64,000 nucleotides of DNA from UBA4744 sp963707435 (GCA_963707435.1 CAVPPF010000003.1:163861-227860); one strand, 5' to 3'; numbered from the stretch's first letter, positions 1-11,411 are shown. Notes: generated by a model not told the origin, from the sequence alone. Made by a program: numbers and translations.

Positions 1-938
1 ATCTTTGGACCGGAGCGGTCCGGAACGACTCTCCTGACCTTTCTTCTGAGTGGTCAGCCAGATGTCTTCGTGCTCAATGACAGCTTCATATTCGATCAGT
101 TCATCGAATGGTCATTGATAGGTGCCGTCAACAATGGGTCTAGGCGAGCACGACTTGCTCGTCTAGCCAGAGGTCTCATGCCATTCGTGAAGCCGAAGTC
201 AATCCGCGACTTGACCTCCCGGCGCCGACTTTACTACTCAGCTCGCGCCAGCTTCGCTCTCCGAATCGCAGCCTGACACTGGTATCTCGTACACCGAGGT
301 CGAAGAGTACTACCGTGCTGCTCAGGGCCCGATATCTGTCCAGCCTTGGCACCAATCGGGCTAGCTTCCTGAATGGCTACGTGTCAGGTATCCCGGATCC
401 TATGCCGTACGCCAATCTACCTGATCTGTTCACCAACACACTCGGCTCAATCAGTCGGCTCTTCGTCACGTCCCCCATTCAAGTCTTCGGCGAGAAGTCG
501 CCGCTGCACACTCCCTACGCCGACTGGATCAGGAACCTATATCCGAACGCCAAGACAATCCTGGTCGTACGTCGACCGGTCGCGAACGTGGCGTCGATAT
601 ACAGGCGTTACGGCGACTTCAAGCGCGTCTGTCGGGCCTACGACATGTACGCCGCCAAACTCATGGAGATGAGCCAAGAGCCCAATGTTCTGGTCGTGAG
701 GCACGAAGACGTGACTCAAGCCACCTCATCGACGCTTCGCCGAGTATTGGGTTTTCTTGACGCCAGCCTGAGGCTTGACGAATCGTGTCCGATCAACGCA
801 TACACCAAGACGGCCTACACGGGGAAGGAGATCGACCAGAATCGAGATGGGACAACAGCCAGCACCCTCAAAGAGCATCAAGTGGAACTGGTTAAGGGAC
901 GCTTCCACAGAGTCACCGAACGATTCTATGGAGACTAG
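1..938 (+). CDS. Sulfotransferase, PAPS-dependent (5' partial, frameshifted)
   Basis: The reading begins mid-gene at the window edge with a P-loop-like 5'-phosphosulfate motif (GPERSGTTLL, residues 3-12 of the visible part). A second family signature, VVRRPVANVASIY, lies near base 570 and matches the 3'-phosphate-binding strand and helix of PAPS sulfotransferases. The protein would move a sulfuryl group from PAPS onto a sugar or other hydroxyl. The frame changes twice, near 235-275 and near 345-365, so no single ORF covers it; the last part reads 315-938. It faces the tandem beta-helix genes tail to tail. Together with the second sulfotransferase at 11,412 it suggests sulfation of the polysaccharide made here. 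The substrate is inferred from context only. Confidence 0.75.
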
Positions 939-982
939 AGCGTCCACCCTTTGATGGCTCGACCTCGAGGAGTGCAATTGGT

Positions 983-3182
983 TTAGTTTTGTCCGTTGTT
1001 TTTCCACTGCTGGTAGCTGACCCAACTGCGTTCCCAGCGGAACTCCGCACCATTGTCGAGTGTGTAGGTGTTATTGGAGAACTTGTTGCCCCAACTGGTC
1101 CACACCTGTTCCCGGTCTGCTGACGCGTCCAAACCGGCCGCAGCTCCACCCGATTGCACAATCCGGTTGTCGTGCACCTTGACGTTCTTCAACGCCGGCT
1201 CACACTTGGTAACCGCATCACGATTGTTATGAGCCCAATGGATCAACCCGATCCCATTGTTGTTCCCCACCAACGTGTTCCCATAGATCTCAACGTTCGG
1301 TGACGTCGACACCACAATCGCTGCGTCGTTCATCCAATTCGGATACTTCTTGAGGAACCCATTCCCCTCCAAGTAGTTGTCCCGGATCACCGCCCCACAT
1401 GAGATCTCAAAATCGATCCCATGCCGAGTGTTCCCAATAATCCGGTTCCCCTCAAACAACACATTCAGATTGTTGATATCGGCCCACAAACCATTCCCCT
1501 GATTGTCATGCACATAGTTATTCCGCAACACCAACCCCTCAGTGTGCACGAACTTGGTGCCCGAAGAATGGCCCGTCGCCCCAAAAATCACCGCATTATT
1601 GGCAATCTCATTCCCCTCAACCACCAAACCCGTACCAGACCCAGTGATCCCATACCGGCCATTACCATGCACATAGTTCCCCAAAATCCGCCACCCCGAA
1701 TTACCCCGAATCCCCACCTCAGAGTTATCCCGAACTTCGTTACTCTCCACCAACCAGTTCTTCGCACCACCCTCCCGGTTGATCGCACCCTCCTTATGAG
1801 GCGACGCATAGTTCTGCACCACCAAACCCCGAATCGTCACATTCGCAGCACCAGACGAAAACGCCCACCGGGCAGAACCCCCACCATCCAAAACCGCCCC
1901 CGGCTCACCAACAAACGTGTTCCCCGCCTTCGGACGAACCTCCTGACCCCGATGCACCCCCGCCTTGATCACAAACGTCGTCTTACCCGGATTCTTCTCC
2001 ACCGCTGCCTGAATCGACTCCCCAGGACGCACCACCACCCCACCCGCCGGCACCGAAAGCGCTTGTAGCACCGTACCGGTAGCCGTGGTTGTAGTGGCTA
2101 CAGGAGCCAATTTCGGTGCCGGTTGAGTGGTTGTTGTTGGAGCCGGCTTCGGTGCAGACGCGACCGTTGTCGGTGTCGCCGATGCCTGCACCCCCGACCC
2201 GTCCGCACTACCCAACGTGAAGCGAACCTCGATCACCTTGTCCCCATCAACCGTCGCCCGGATCGTGTGAGTCCCCGCACCCAACTCCGAAAGCTTCACC
2301 CGCTCCCGCCACGGATACCCATTATCCACATAGGTCCGGCCACCCTCGGTCTCCCACACCACCGACGAAGCCACCTGCGGCGACAAAAACACATAAAAAC
2401 TGGTCGGCAGGAACCGAAATCCCCGGAAGCAAACGGCTCACCCGCCTCAAAATCACCAAACGAAGTCGACCACGACAAACCTTGAGAACTAGCTGCCATG
2501 GTGGAGCTGGTAGCTGGTGCCGTTGTCGATGAAGCCTAACTCGATCACCGGCGTCGACGTGGTCGTCGTGGCGGGCTCCGCCGATGCCTGCACTCCCGCA
2601 GACCCGGCGCTGGCAAAGGTGAACCGAACCTCGATCACCTTGTTGCCATCAACCGTCGCCCGGATCGTGTGAGTCCCCGCACCCAACTCCGAAAGCTTCA
2701 CCCGCTCCCGCCACGGATACCCATTATCCACATAGGTCCGGCCGCCCTCGGTCTCCCACACCACCGACGAAGCCACCTGCGGCGACAAAAACACATAGAA
2801 ATGGTCGGCAGGAACCGCCATCCCCGGAACAAACGGCTCACCCGCCTCAAAATCACCAAAACCCGTCGACCACGACAACCCATACTCAGAAGCCTGACAG
2901 CCCAGACACTGTATTACCTACATAGACCCCCTGAAGATCCGACGACTGCGGGAGATCACCGACAACTCGACCTCCAGGTTCCGTCAGCCTGAAGTTGTCT
3001 GAGCCGATGACGGCCGGAAAAGAAGCCCCCACCAAAGCCACAACCACCAAAGCCATAGCCCCACGCCTCACAACCAGTGGGAGAATCTGCCCGCTTGACC
3101 CGAATATGCCAGAAGACTTGAGTTCTACGACGCGCCGCCGCCGATGGCGACCTCTCTTTTTTCGCAATGCCATACCCTTCAT
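983..3182 (-). CDS. Secreted right-handed parallel beta-helix protein, copy 1
   Basis: The order is: basic N-terminus and hydrophobic signal segment (about 3,060-3,000), two near-identical Ig-like modules (2,625-2,818 and 2,224-2,415), a Thr/Pro/Ala linker, and a C-terminal parallel beta-helix rich in N-x-I/V-x-x-N turns (2,040-983) with the entry motif PGESIQAAV. Such helices occur in NosD-like proteins, polysaccharide lyases and mannuronan C5-epimerases, and the exopolysaccharide setting suggests action on the exported polymer. The last 470 codons are intact; frame breaks lie near 2,880 and 2,400-2,490. The start is ATG 3182 or 3173. It is the most complete of three tandem copies. No catalytic residue was identified, so substrate and reaction are unknown. 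Confidence 0.75.
2224..2415 (-). repeat. Ig-like module repeat, occurrence 1 of 4
   Basis: About 190 bp encoding an Ig-like module (FYVFLSPQVASSVVWE to AGTHTIRATV) that recurs almost unchanged at 2,625-2,818, 4,617-4,808 and 5,021-5,214. Each of the first two beta-helix genes carries two in tandem. Identity at the DNA level is very high, so duplication or gene conversion is recent. Confidence 0.8.
2625..2818 (-). repeat. Ig-like module repeat, occurrence 2 of 4
   Basis: The N-terminal module of beta-helix copy 1, nearly identical to the module at 2,224-2,415. It is followed by a short Thr-rich linker before the second module. Confidence 0.8.
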
Positions 3183-3245
3183 CCGAGACCAGGAACTCTG
3201 TGCCCTGGCCTCTGCCCCAGATGTTGGTGGCACCCTAATTAGTTC

Positions 3246-3363
3246 TTTAGACCTATGCGAAATAGTCAGGTAGAAGGTGGAAGAACGAAAGGACACTCAG
3301 TAGGCATGTCGGAACGCGAGTGAGGGCCCCGTCCCATCCGGCCGAGGCCCTCACTTATGGGCG
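3246..3363. repeat. Duplicated intergenic block (leader plus terminator), copy A
   Basis: About 118 bp nearly identical to 5,563-5,679. It lies between beta-helix genes 1 and 2 and contains the upstream leader of one gene and the terminator hairpin of the next. This shows that the tandem duplication unit included regulatory flanks. The leader contains a small inverted repeat (CTATGCGAAATAG). I could not assign -35 and -10 boxes with confidence. Confidence 0.8.
3320..3354 (-). terminator. Hairpin downstream of beta-helix copy 2
   Basis: GTGAGGGCC at 3,320-3,328 pairs with GGCCCTCAC at 3,346-3,354 across a 17-nt loop. It sits just past the stop codon of the minus-strand gene ending at 3,377. 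There is no strong T-run, so rho-independent activity is plausible but not certain. The same hairpin recurs at 5,636-5,670. Confidence 0.55.
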
Positions 3364-3376
3364 ACTGTTGTTTGGG

Positions 3377-5489
3377 TTAGTTTTGTCCGTTGTTTTTCCA
3401 TTGCTGGTAGCTGACCCAACTGCGTTCCCAGCGGAACTCGGCACCATTGTCGAGTGTGTAGGTGTTGTTGGAGAACTGGTTGCCCCAACTGGTCCACACC
3501 TGTGTCCCGATCGATGCTGGCGTCCAAACCGAGCCGCAGCTCCACCCGATCTGCACAATCCGGTTGTCGTGCACCTTGACGTTCTTCAAAGCCGGCTCAC
3601 ACTGGTAACCGCATCACGGTTGTTGTGATCCCAATGGATCAAACCGATCCCATTGTTGTTCCCCACCAACGTGTTCCCATAGATCTCAACGTTCGGTGAC
3701 GTCGACACCAGAATCCCGCTGCGTCGTTCATCCAATTCGGATGGACCCATCGAGAACCCATTCCCCTCCACATAGTTGTTACGGATCACCGCCCCACATG
3801 AGATCTCAAAATAGATCCCATGCCGAGTGTTCCCCACCAATCCGGTTCCCCTCAAACAACACATCCAGATTGTTGATATCGGCCCACAAACCATTCCCCT
3901 GATTGTCATGCACATAGTTGTTCCGCAACACCAACCCCTCAGTGTGCACAAACTTGGTGCCCGACGAATGCCCCGTCGCCCCATAGATCACCGCGTTATT
4001 AGCAATCTCATTCCCCTCAACCACCAGACCCGTACCAGACCCGGTGATCCCATACCGCCCATTACCATGCACATAGTTCCCCAACATCCGCCACCCCGAA
4101 TTACCCCGAATCCCCACCTCGGAGTTATCCCGAACCTCGTTACCCTCCACCAACCAGTTCTTCGCGCCACCCTCCCGGTTGATCGCCCCCTCCTTATGCA
4201 GGCGACGCATAGTTCTGCACCACCAAACCCCGAATCGTCACATTCGCAGCACCAGACGAAAACGCCCACCGGGCCTTACCCCCACCATCCAAAACCGCCC
4301 CCGACTCACCAACAAACGTGTTCCCCGCCTTCGGACGCACCTCCTGACCCCGATGCACCCCCGCCTTGATCACAAACGTCGTCTCACCCGGATGCGCATC
4401 CACCGCCGCCTGAATCGACTCACCCAGGACGCACCACCACCCCACCCGCCGGCACCGGCTGCGCAGGCGCCCGGGTCGTCGTCGTCGTAGTGAGGAGCCG
4501 GTTTCGGTGCCGGTTGAGTGGTTGTTGTTGTCGGAGCCGGCTTCGGTGCAGACGCAACCGTTGTCGGTGTCGCCGATGCCAGCACCCCCGACCCGTCCGC
4601 ACTACCCAACGTGAACGCGAACCTCGATCACCTTGTTGCCATCAACCGTCGCCCGGATCGTGTGAGTCCCCGCACCCAACTCCGAAAGCTTCACCCGCTC
4701 CCGCCACGGATACCCATTATCCACATAGGTCCGACCACCCTCGGTCTCCCACACCACCGACGAAGCCACCTGCGGCGACAAAAACACATAAAAATGGTCA
4801 GCAGGAACCGACATCCCCGGAACTAAACGGCGCACCCGCCTCATAATCACCAAACGAAGTCGACCACGACAAACCTTGAGAACTAGCTGCCATGGTGGAG
4901 CTGGTAGCTGGTGCCGTTGTCGATGAAGCTGCCAACTCGATCACCGGCTTCGACGTGGTCGTCGTGGCGGGCTCCGCCGATGCCTGCACTCCCGCAGACC
5001 CGACGCTGGCAAAGGTGAACCGAACCTCGATCACCTTGTTGCCATCAACCGTCGCCCGGATCGTGTGAGTCCCCGCACCCAACTCCGAAAGCTTCACCCG
5101 CTCCCGCCACGGATACCCATTATCCACATAGGTCCGCGCCACCCTCGGTCTCCCACACCACCGACGAAGCCACCTGCGGCGACAAAAACACATAGAAATG
5201 GTCGGCAGGAATCGACAATCCCCGGAAGTAAACGGCGCACCCGCCTCAGAAACTGCACCCAAACGCCGTCGACCACGACAACCCATACTCAGAAGCCTGA
5301 AACCCCAGAGCACTGTATTACCTACAAAAACCCCCTGAAGATCCGACGACTGCGAGGAGATCGCCGACGACTCGACCTCCAGGTTCATCCGTCACCACTG
5401 ACGTTGTCTGAGCCGATGACGGCCGGAAAAGAAACCCCCACCAAAGCCACAACCACCAAAGCCATAGCCCCACGCTTGAATACTGTCAC
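3377..5489 (-). CDS. Secreted right-handed parallel beta-helix protein, copy 2 (frameshifted)
   Basis: Same layout as copy 1: signal segment, two Ig-like modules (5,021-5,214 and 4,617-4,808), Thr/Pro linker and C-terminal beta-helix with the same closing segment (WVSYQQWKNNGQN). The start is GTG 5489, because GGGAGG lies 6 nt upstream and the signal sequence follows directly (VTVFKRGAMALVVVALVG). Its first residues differ from copy 1. At least six single-base frame changes interrupt it, near 5,390, 5,270-5,140, 4,845, 4,610, 4,430, 4,190 and 3,830-3,590. Either this is a decaying paralogue or base calling is poor here; similar breaks in housekeeping genes favour the latter. The function is presumably that of copy 1. 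Confidence 0.65.
4617..4808 (-). repeat. Ig-like module repeat, occurrence 3 of 4
   Basis: The second module of beta-helix copy 2, nearly identical in DNA to the modules at 2,224, 2,625 and 5,021. Confidence 0.8.
5021..5214 (-). repeat. Ig-like module repeat, occurrence 4 of 4
   Basis: The first module of beta-helix copy 2. It contains a one-base change of length near 5,140 relative to the others, which breaks the frame. Confidence 0.8.
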
Positions 5490-5562
5490 GCCTGTCCTCC
5501 CCAGAAGAAAGGTTGCTTGAGCTCCCAACCCGCCCTTGCGTATCGGCAAGACGGCGTAGGCC

Positions 5563-5679
5563 TTTAGACCTATGCGAAATAGTCAGGTAGAAGGTGGAAG
5601 AACGAAAGGACACTCGTAGGCATATCGGAACGCGAGTGAGGGCCCCGTACCATCCGGCCGAGGCCCTCACTTATGGGCG
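5563..5679. repeat. Duplicated intergenic block (leader plus terminator), copy B
   Basis: Nearly identical to 3,246-3,363. It lies between beta-helix genes 2 and 3 and includes the terminator hairpin at 5,636-5,670. Confidence 0.8.
5636..5670 (-). terminator. Hairpin downstream of beta-helix copy 3
   Basis: GTGAGGGCC at 5,636-5,644 pairs with GGCCCTCAC at 5,662-5,670. It follows the TAA of the minus-strand gene that ends at 5,692. Confidence 0.55.
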
Positions 5680-5691
5680 GCTGTTGCTGGG

Positions 5692-6947
5692 TTAGTTTTG
5701 TCCGTTGTTTTTCCATTGCTGGTAGCTGACCCAATCTGCTTGCCAGCGGAACTCGGCACCATTCGAGAGGGTGTAGGTGTTGTTGGAGAACTGGTTACCC
5801 CAACTGGTCCACACCTTGTCCCGATCGATATTGGCGTCCAAACCGAGCCGCAGCTCCACCCGATCTGCACGATCCGGTTGTCGTGCACCTTGACGTTCTT
5901 CAAAGCCGGTTCACACCGGTCACCGCATCACGGTTGTCGTGATCCCAATGGATCAAACCGATCCCATTGCGTTGTTCCCCACCACCGTGTTCCCATAGAC
6001 CTCAACGTTGGGTGAGTTCGACACCAGAATCCCGCTCGTTCATCCAATTCTGGGTGGAACTCGTCGAGGAACCCATTCCCCTCGAGATGGTTGTTACGGA
6101 TCACCGCCCCACACGAGATCTCAAAGATCGATCCCATGCCGAGTGTTCCCAACCGATCCGGTTCCCCTCGATCAACGCATTCAGATTGTTGATATCGGCC
6201 CACAAACCATTCCCAAGATTGTCGTGCACATAGTTGTTCCGCAACACCAACCCCACCGTGTGCGCGAACTTGGTACCCGACGAATCCCCCGTCGCCCCAT
6301 AGATCACCGCGTTATGAGCAATCTCATTCCCCTCCACCACCAGACCCGAACCAGCCACCGGTGATCCCATACCGCCCGTTGTCATGCACATAGTTCTCGA
6401 CCACCCGCCACCCCGTATTAGCCCGAATCCCGATCTCGGCGTTATCCCGAACCTCGTTACCCTCCACCAACCAGTTCTTGGCGCCACCCTCCCGGTTGAT
6501 CACCCCCTCCTTATGCAGGTGTCGCATAGTTCTGGATCACCAAACCCCGAATCGTCACATTCGCCAGCACCAGACGAAAACGCCCACCGGGCCTTACCCC
6601 CACCATCCAAGATCGCCCCCGACTCACCAACAAAGTATTCCCCGCCTTCGGACGCACCTCCTGCACCCCGATGCACACCCGCCTTGATCACAAACGTCGT
6701 ATTACCCGGATGCTGCATCCACCGCCGCCTGAATCGACTCACCCGGACGAACCACCACCCCACCCGCCGGCACCGTAAGGGCAGGCGCTTCCGCTCCGGG
6801 AGCCGCCGGTGCTGCCGTGGTTGAAGGGAACTCGCGAGGCTCTTTGATGGTCGGTGGACCTGAGCATCCCGCCACTGTCAGCGCCAGAATCGCCAACACG
6901 ACCGGGACAAGCGGGGAGAACAGCGAGACATGTTTACGCCCGGTCAA
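5692..6947 (-). CDS. Parallel beta-helix lipoprotein, copy 3 (frameshifted)
   Basis: The shortest of the three paralogues. TTG 6947 is chosen because GGAGGGG precedes it and a lipoprotein signal follows: hydrophobic segment, then lipobox TVAGC, then a Ser/Pro/Ala-rich linker. It has no Ig-like modules and goes straight into PGESIQAAV and the beta-helix, ending with the same WVSYQQWKNNGQN tail. It would be anchored to the outer face of the membrane by its lipidated cysteine, unlike copies 1 and 2, which have plain signal segments. Several frame changes occur between 6,700 and 5,750. It is the first gene of the minus-strand array and is divergent from the glycosyltransferase at 7,429. Confidence 0.65.
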
Positions 6948-7428
6948 GGCCCCTCCCGAAATCCCAAGCAGCCGCAAGTAGTTAAGCAGCAATACGCGAG
7001 TAATTGCCGGTGCTACAGCACACAAAGGCCCTTTATCCGCCGCGATGGATGGAGGGCTATCGTTTCCCTGCCGATCGCGCGGCGCTGGCAGCCGACGCTG
7101 CTCTGGTGATCGTGAATGGAGCTATTTCCCCCTAGAAAACGGGTTCCGGCCGAGCCTCCGGAGGTTCGATGACTTGTTCCATCTTGGTCGGCCTGAACGA
7201 GACCTTTGTCGAGAAGGATGCTGCCGCTACGGTCGACCTCCCACCGGCGGCCGAAACCGCAATCTCTCCTGCTGTCGAAGACTCGCTCCTGTTCGCCCGC
7301 CGAGTTAGGGTACGCTACCGATCATGATCTTCGCAGGTTGTTCTCCGCTCCTCGCCACTTCATGGCGCCACTCAGCGTGAGTCTTCTCCTGATACCTGAA
7401 GCGACAGCCAGCAGCATGGCTACCACCT
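6948..7428. other. Divergent intergenic region
   Basis: About 480 bp between the minus-strand beta-helix array and the plus-strand glycosyltransferase. Short open frames exist but none has a recognisable product or good ribosome site. It must hold the promoters for both directions; I cannot place them. The N-terminus of the glycosyltransferase might also extend into its right end. Confidence 0.5.
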
Positions 7429-8613
7429 TTGGATGTGGTGGGCGTGGATAGCGTTCCCGTGGCTTCCTCGAGATCCAATACGAGGGAAAGGGAGTTGTGG
7501 TTTCTGCAACGAGTAGTCAGGCAATACAGGCTCCCCGTCTGGGATCGACTCATCGATCGGCTCGGCCATGGATGGCGCCTTCGCGTGTTTGGCTACCTGA
7601 GCCACAGCGACATCGATGTGATGCCAAGCCGCCCCTATATCGAGAACCTTTCGCAGCGGCCACTCCCTGGCGGCTACTACTGGCCCGGCATACTCAGGCA
7701 AATCCGGCAAGAACGCCCGAGTGCTGTCATCGCAGAAGCAAGCCTTCGCAATCCAACAGCTTGGTTCCTGCCCAGACAGATCCGCAACGCCGGGGGAAAG
7801 CAATCGTTTGGACGAAGGGTCCAAGCGATGTGAACAAGGCTGAATCTCATGTTTCTGGACTTCTTCGCAGACGCCTGATCAAGGGATTTGATGCCGTCGT
7901 GACATACGGCAGAACCTCAAACTTCGAGCTTGTACGCCAGGGCATACCGCAGAGCCGTGTATTCGTGGCCCAGAATACGATCGACACTGATCGAATCTTC
8001 GACGACACGCTGAAACTCGCTGAAGCTGGCAACCGTCTCCGCTGCCGAGTACGGCTTAGAGGGGCGCCGCATCTTGCTCTATCCGGGAACGATGTTTCCT
8101 AAGAAGCGCCACCTGGACTTGATCGAAGCGTGGCCGCTCTTGCGCGATGAATTCCCCGATCTGGTCCTGGTCCTGGTCGGTGGAGGCGAGAACCTCGAGG
8201 TCGTCCGCTCGCAAGCACAGATGCTCGATCCGGAACGGATCATTCTCACCGGTCGGGTACCTGAAGGAGCCGACTATGAGTGGATAGCTACCTGTGATGC
8301 AGCGGTACAGTGCGGTGCGATTGGACTTGCGATCAACCAGTGCCTGGCCCTGGGAAAGCCGCTCGTGGTCGCCGACGAGCCGGGCGTTGATGGCGAGTTG
8401 GTTGTCCATGGGCAGACCGGCTGGCGGTACCCACGCGGTAACGTCCAATTGCTGGCCGAGACGATCTCTCATGTCCTTTCCTCGCCGGAAGAGGCCGGCC
8501 GAATCGCCGACGCAGGCCGAGAAGCCATCCGGAGTCGTGCAACCATCGACCACATGGTGGACGGCTTTGTTCAGGCGATGCAGCATTGCGAGCTTCTGGA
8601 AGAAGGAGAATAG
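7429..8613 (+). CDS. GT-B glycosyltransferase, family 4-like (frameshifted)
   Basis: The N-terminal part begins with the family-like strand WFLQRVVRQYRLPVWDRL. The C-terminal part (8,074-8,613) has the donor-binding Rossmann half, with LYPGTMFPKKRHLDLIEAW, ADYEWIATCDAAVQCG and a KPLVVADEPG segment where GT4 enzymes have the nucleotide-sugar contacts. The classic EG/E-x7-E pair is altered. It would add a sugar to the growing lipid-linked repeat unit on the cytoplasmic face. Frame changes near 7,795 and 8,050 split it into three. The start is uncertain: ATG 7429 or TTG 7495 behind GGGAG. Its TAG is 2 nt before the dehydrogenase start, so the two genes are one transcript. Confidence 0.7.
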
Positions 8614-8615
8614 AC

Positions 8616-9928
8616 GTGAATATCAGCGTATTTGGCCTTGGATATGTGGGCGCTGTGAGCGTCGCGTGTCTGGCCGATTTAGGCCATCAGGTGCTGGGCG
8701 TAGACGTCAATGTCGAGAAGGTAGCCGCCGTAGCCGAAGGCCGCAGTCCCATCGTTGAACCTCAGCTGAACGAGATGTTGGCTCGGGGCGTGTCGGCAGG
8801 TCTCATCGCGGCGACAACCGATGCAAGAAGTGCAATCTCCCGATCCGATCTGGCTCTGGTGTGTGTCAGCACGCCGAGCAACGTGACGGGTGGAGTTGAC
8901 GGTCGCTACCTCGCGAGGTCTGTGGTCAGATTGGTGGGGCGCTGGCCGACCTTGATACCGAGCACTTCACGGTCGTAGTCCGGTCCACCGTCCTTCCGCA
9001 GGTGCACCGAGAAATGATAGAAATCCTGACGAAGTCAAGCGGGAGAGAGATCGGGAACGGGCTCGGGTATGTCTGCCATCCGGAGTTTCTTCGGGAGGGA
9101 AGCGGCGTCGAAGATTTCTCGGCTCCGCCAAAGATTGTCTTCGGAGCTTCCGACAGCCGCAGCGAATCGGCTTGTAGGGACCTCTATCCAGGAATTGATG
9201 CCGAAACCTTCTTCGTTGACATGGACGTCGCCAGCATGGTCAAGTACGCAGACAATGCATTTCACGCGACGAAAGTCACCTTCGCCAATGAAATCGGGAT
9301 GATCTGCAAAGCCCTCGGCGTCGACTCGCGCGAAGTGATGGACGTATTCCGAAGCGATCACAAGCTCAACATCAGCGACAAGTACCTTCGCCCCGGCAAT
9401 CCGTTTGGGGGTAGCTGTCTACCAAAGGATCTCAGGGGCTTGATTGACACGTCGCGCCTTACGGCGACACCGCTCCTCCTGCATGCTGCGACGCTTCAGA
9501 GCAACCGAGTCCAGGTAGAAAGGCTGGTCGAGAGGATTACCGACCGCAATGGTCGAAAGCCGGTCGGTCTCGTCGGGTTGTCCTTCAAGGAAGGGACCGA
9601 CGATGTGCGGGAGAGTCCGATGGTCTACGTGGTGGAACAGCTCATTGGCAAAGGTGTTCCAGTCTCGATCTACGACCCCCATCTTGAGGTCCGTGATCTC
9701 GTCGGGCGCAACCGTAGTTTCGCACTTGAGACCATTCCCCACCTTGCGGAGTTGATCAACCCAAGTCTCGAGCGTCTCGTTTCACAGTGTGAAACTCTTG
9801 TGGTCCACCACCGCCTGCCCCCCGAAGTCTGGAAGCAATTGCGGATCCCATCGGGCACACGCATCATCGACCTGGTGGGCATTGACGAACTGAGTGAGCA
9901 TCAGTTTTACGACGGTCTCTATTGGTGA
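8616..9928 (+). CDS. Nucleotide-sugar 6-dehydrogenase, AlgD-like (frameshifted)
   Basis: Oxidises a nucleotide hexose to the uronate using two NAD. The N-terminal Rossmann motif FGLGYVGAV is at residues 5-13, SPIVEP follows near residue 45, and the catalytic cysteine is in GGSCLPKDLR. These, with KVTFANEIG and the DHKLN segment, resemble GDP-mannose 6-dehydrogenase (AlgD) more than UDP-glucose dehydrogenase, where GGSCFPKD is usual. Substrate assignment is inference. GTG 8616 is preceded by AAGGAG at good spacing. One frame change lies near 8,935-8,950. It is coupled to the upstream glycosyltransferase, and its tail overlaps the minus-strand polymerase gene by about 10 nt. GDP-mannuronate made here would share its precursor with the Gmd/Fcl fucose route. 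Confidence 0.8.
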
Positions 9929-11304
9929 ATCAGACGTGGGCCGGACGGCGGTCTCCGGGATAGTGATACGTCCCCGCGGTCTGGCGGATCGGTCAAACGC
10001 TGTGCAGGTCCCATGCCTGCCAAGGTCACAAGGAAGGCAAAGAGCAAGAAGTCTGCGTTGAGCCATGCCGCAAAACCCATGCTCACCGAAGTATGCAAGA
10101 GCAACGGAACAGTGAGTATTGCGAACTCGGTGTGGACTCGCCGCAAAAGGCGAACGGTCGACCACTTCACCACCCGCCAAACTGCCAGCGCCAAAGGAAC
10201 AAGACCGATGATTCCCAATCCGACGAGGGTTTCCATATATCCACTATGTAGATTTGAGGTCGTGTTGTCGCCAATGGACACCAGCGCGACGAAAGCGTCC
10301 ACCAGCGCCGTAGCCGTAGCCTGTGAGCGGGTGGGCAGACCATGATTCGATCGCCGCTTCCCAGAACCCGACGCGACCGGACAGTGTCACGATATTCGCT
10401 GCTCGGTTCCGAACAAATGCAGACCAGATCACATCGCCGTAGGTCGCTATGACCAACGCTGATCCCGGTGCAAGGAGCAACAAGAAGAGGCGCCGACGGT
10501 GGAGCCAAAGCAGCACCATGACGGCGGCCATCCAGATCACAACGCCCTGACGTCCGCTCGCCAGAATCACGCCGATGGTACCGATCGAGAATAGGGATAT
10601 CCATCCAATCCGTGAACGCCGATGCTCCGTCTGGAAGAACATCGCCAGCGAAAAGGCCGCAATCAAAGCACCTCTTGCAGAAAGCGCGTTTGACGGCACT
10701 GAAGGGTGCACCCATCGTCGACTCGAATATGAACCCCGGCCTGGGAATCACGTATGAGAACGTGTCGGGGATAGCGAAGAAGCCGATCACGGCGACACTA
10801 ACAAGGGCGGCTTCGAGGAACACGATGAATCTGATGTTGGTCCGAAGTCTGTCTCGGGCGTCGTGTTGGATGGCAATCGCCCACACAATCGCCATGCCGG
10901 CGCCCAGCTCAAAGACCTTCCCGATGGTGACGATTGGCGCCACAGAATGAGAGAACGGACAGCGCTGCAACCCCCCAGTAAACCGTCAGTGCCATGAGGC
11001 CGCCGTACCTTCTCGCAGTCCCGGATGGATTGCGTCGAAGGATCATCGGCAGGACAACAATCAAGCCGAGGCCTGCCAGAGCACCCCGGACGATCCTTTC
11101 CAGTACGGCCGGGTCCCGAAGGACCTCATCTGCGGTGGCGGAAGCCACTGTCGAATGGGTACCGAGCAAGACCAGAATGATTGCGATCTGTTCGCGCGAC
11201 ACACGCGAAATCGACTGGTTCCCAGGTATCCGCGCGTGCCGAAGAGAGCTGAGAACCAGCAGTAGCACGACCCAGACGACGGCGGCCCAGATGAGACCTT
11301 CCAT
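9919..11304 (-). CDS. O-antigen polymerase/ligase-like membrane protein (Wzy/WaaL type, frameshifted)
   Basis: A chain of strongly hydrophobic segments across four frame pieces gives about 10 predicted membrane helices. The best marker is the large periplasmic-loop region: ASGRQGVVIWMAA, then HPLTGYGYG, then NLHSGYMETLVGLGIIGL, which fits the Wzy_C pattern with a conserved His and a Glu-x-Gly pair. Wzy proteins join lipid-linked repeat units outside the membrane; WaaL proteins transfer the finished chain. The presence of a Wzz partner at 16,473 favours Wzy. ATG 11304 was chosen over 11316 because a G-rich run precedes it. Frame changes lie near 10,920, 10,700 and 10,290. It is convergent with the dehydrogenase. 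Confidence 0.7.
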
Positions 11305-11411
11305 AACCCCCCGCAACAGTGTGCAGAATACCTTGGGGTAATCTAATCCACATGTCTCCGTATAGCCGCGTGGGGAGTCAGAGCTAGAGCGAAGGATTGG
11401 GTAGGGGCCAC

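Noticed and set aside
1421..6364. Long plus-strand frames opposite the beta-helix genes (Pro/His/Arg-rich)
   Set aside because: They mirror the conserved minus-strand coding sequence and repeat with it.
7045..7451. Two short open frames between the beta-helix array and the glycosyltransferase
   Set aside because: No ribosome site, no recognisable product and a biased composition typical of chance frames in GC-rich DNA.
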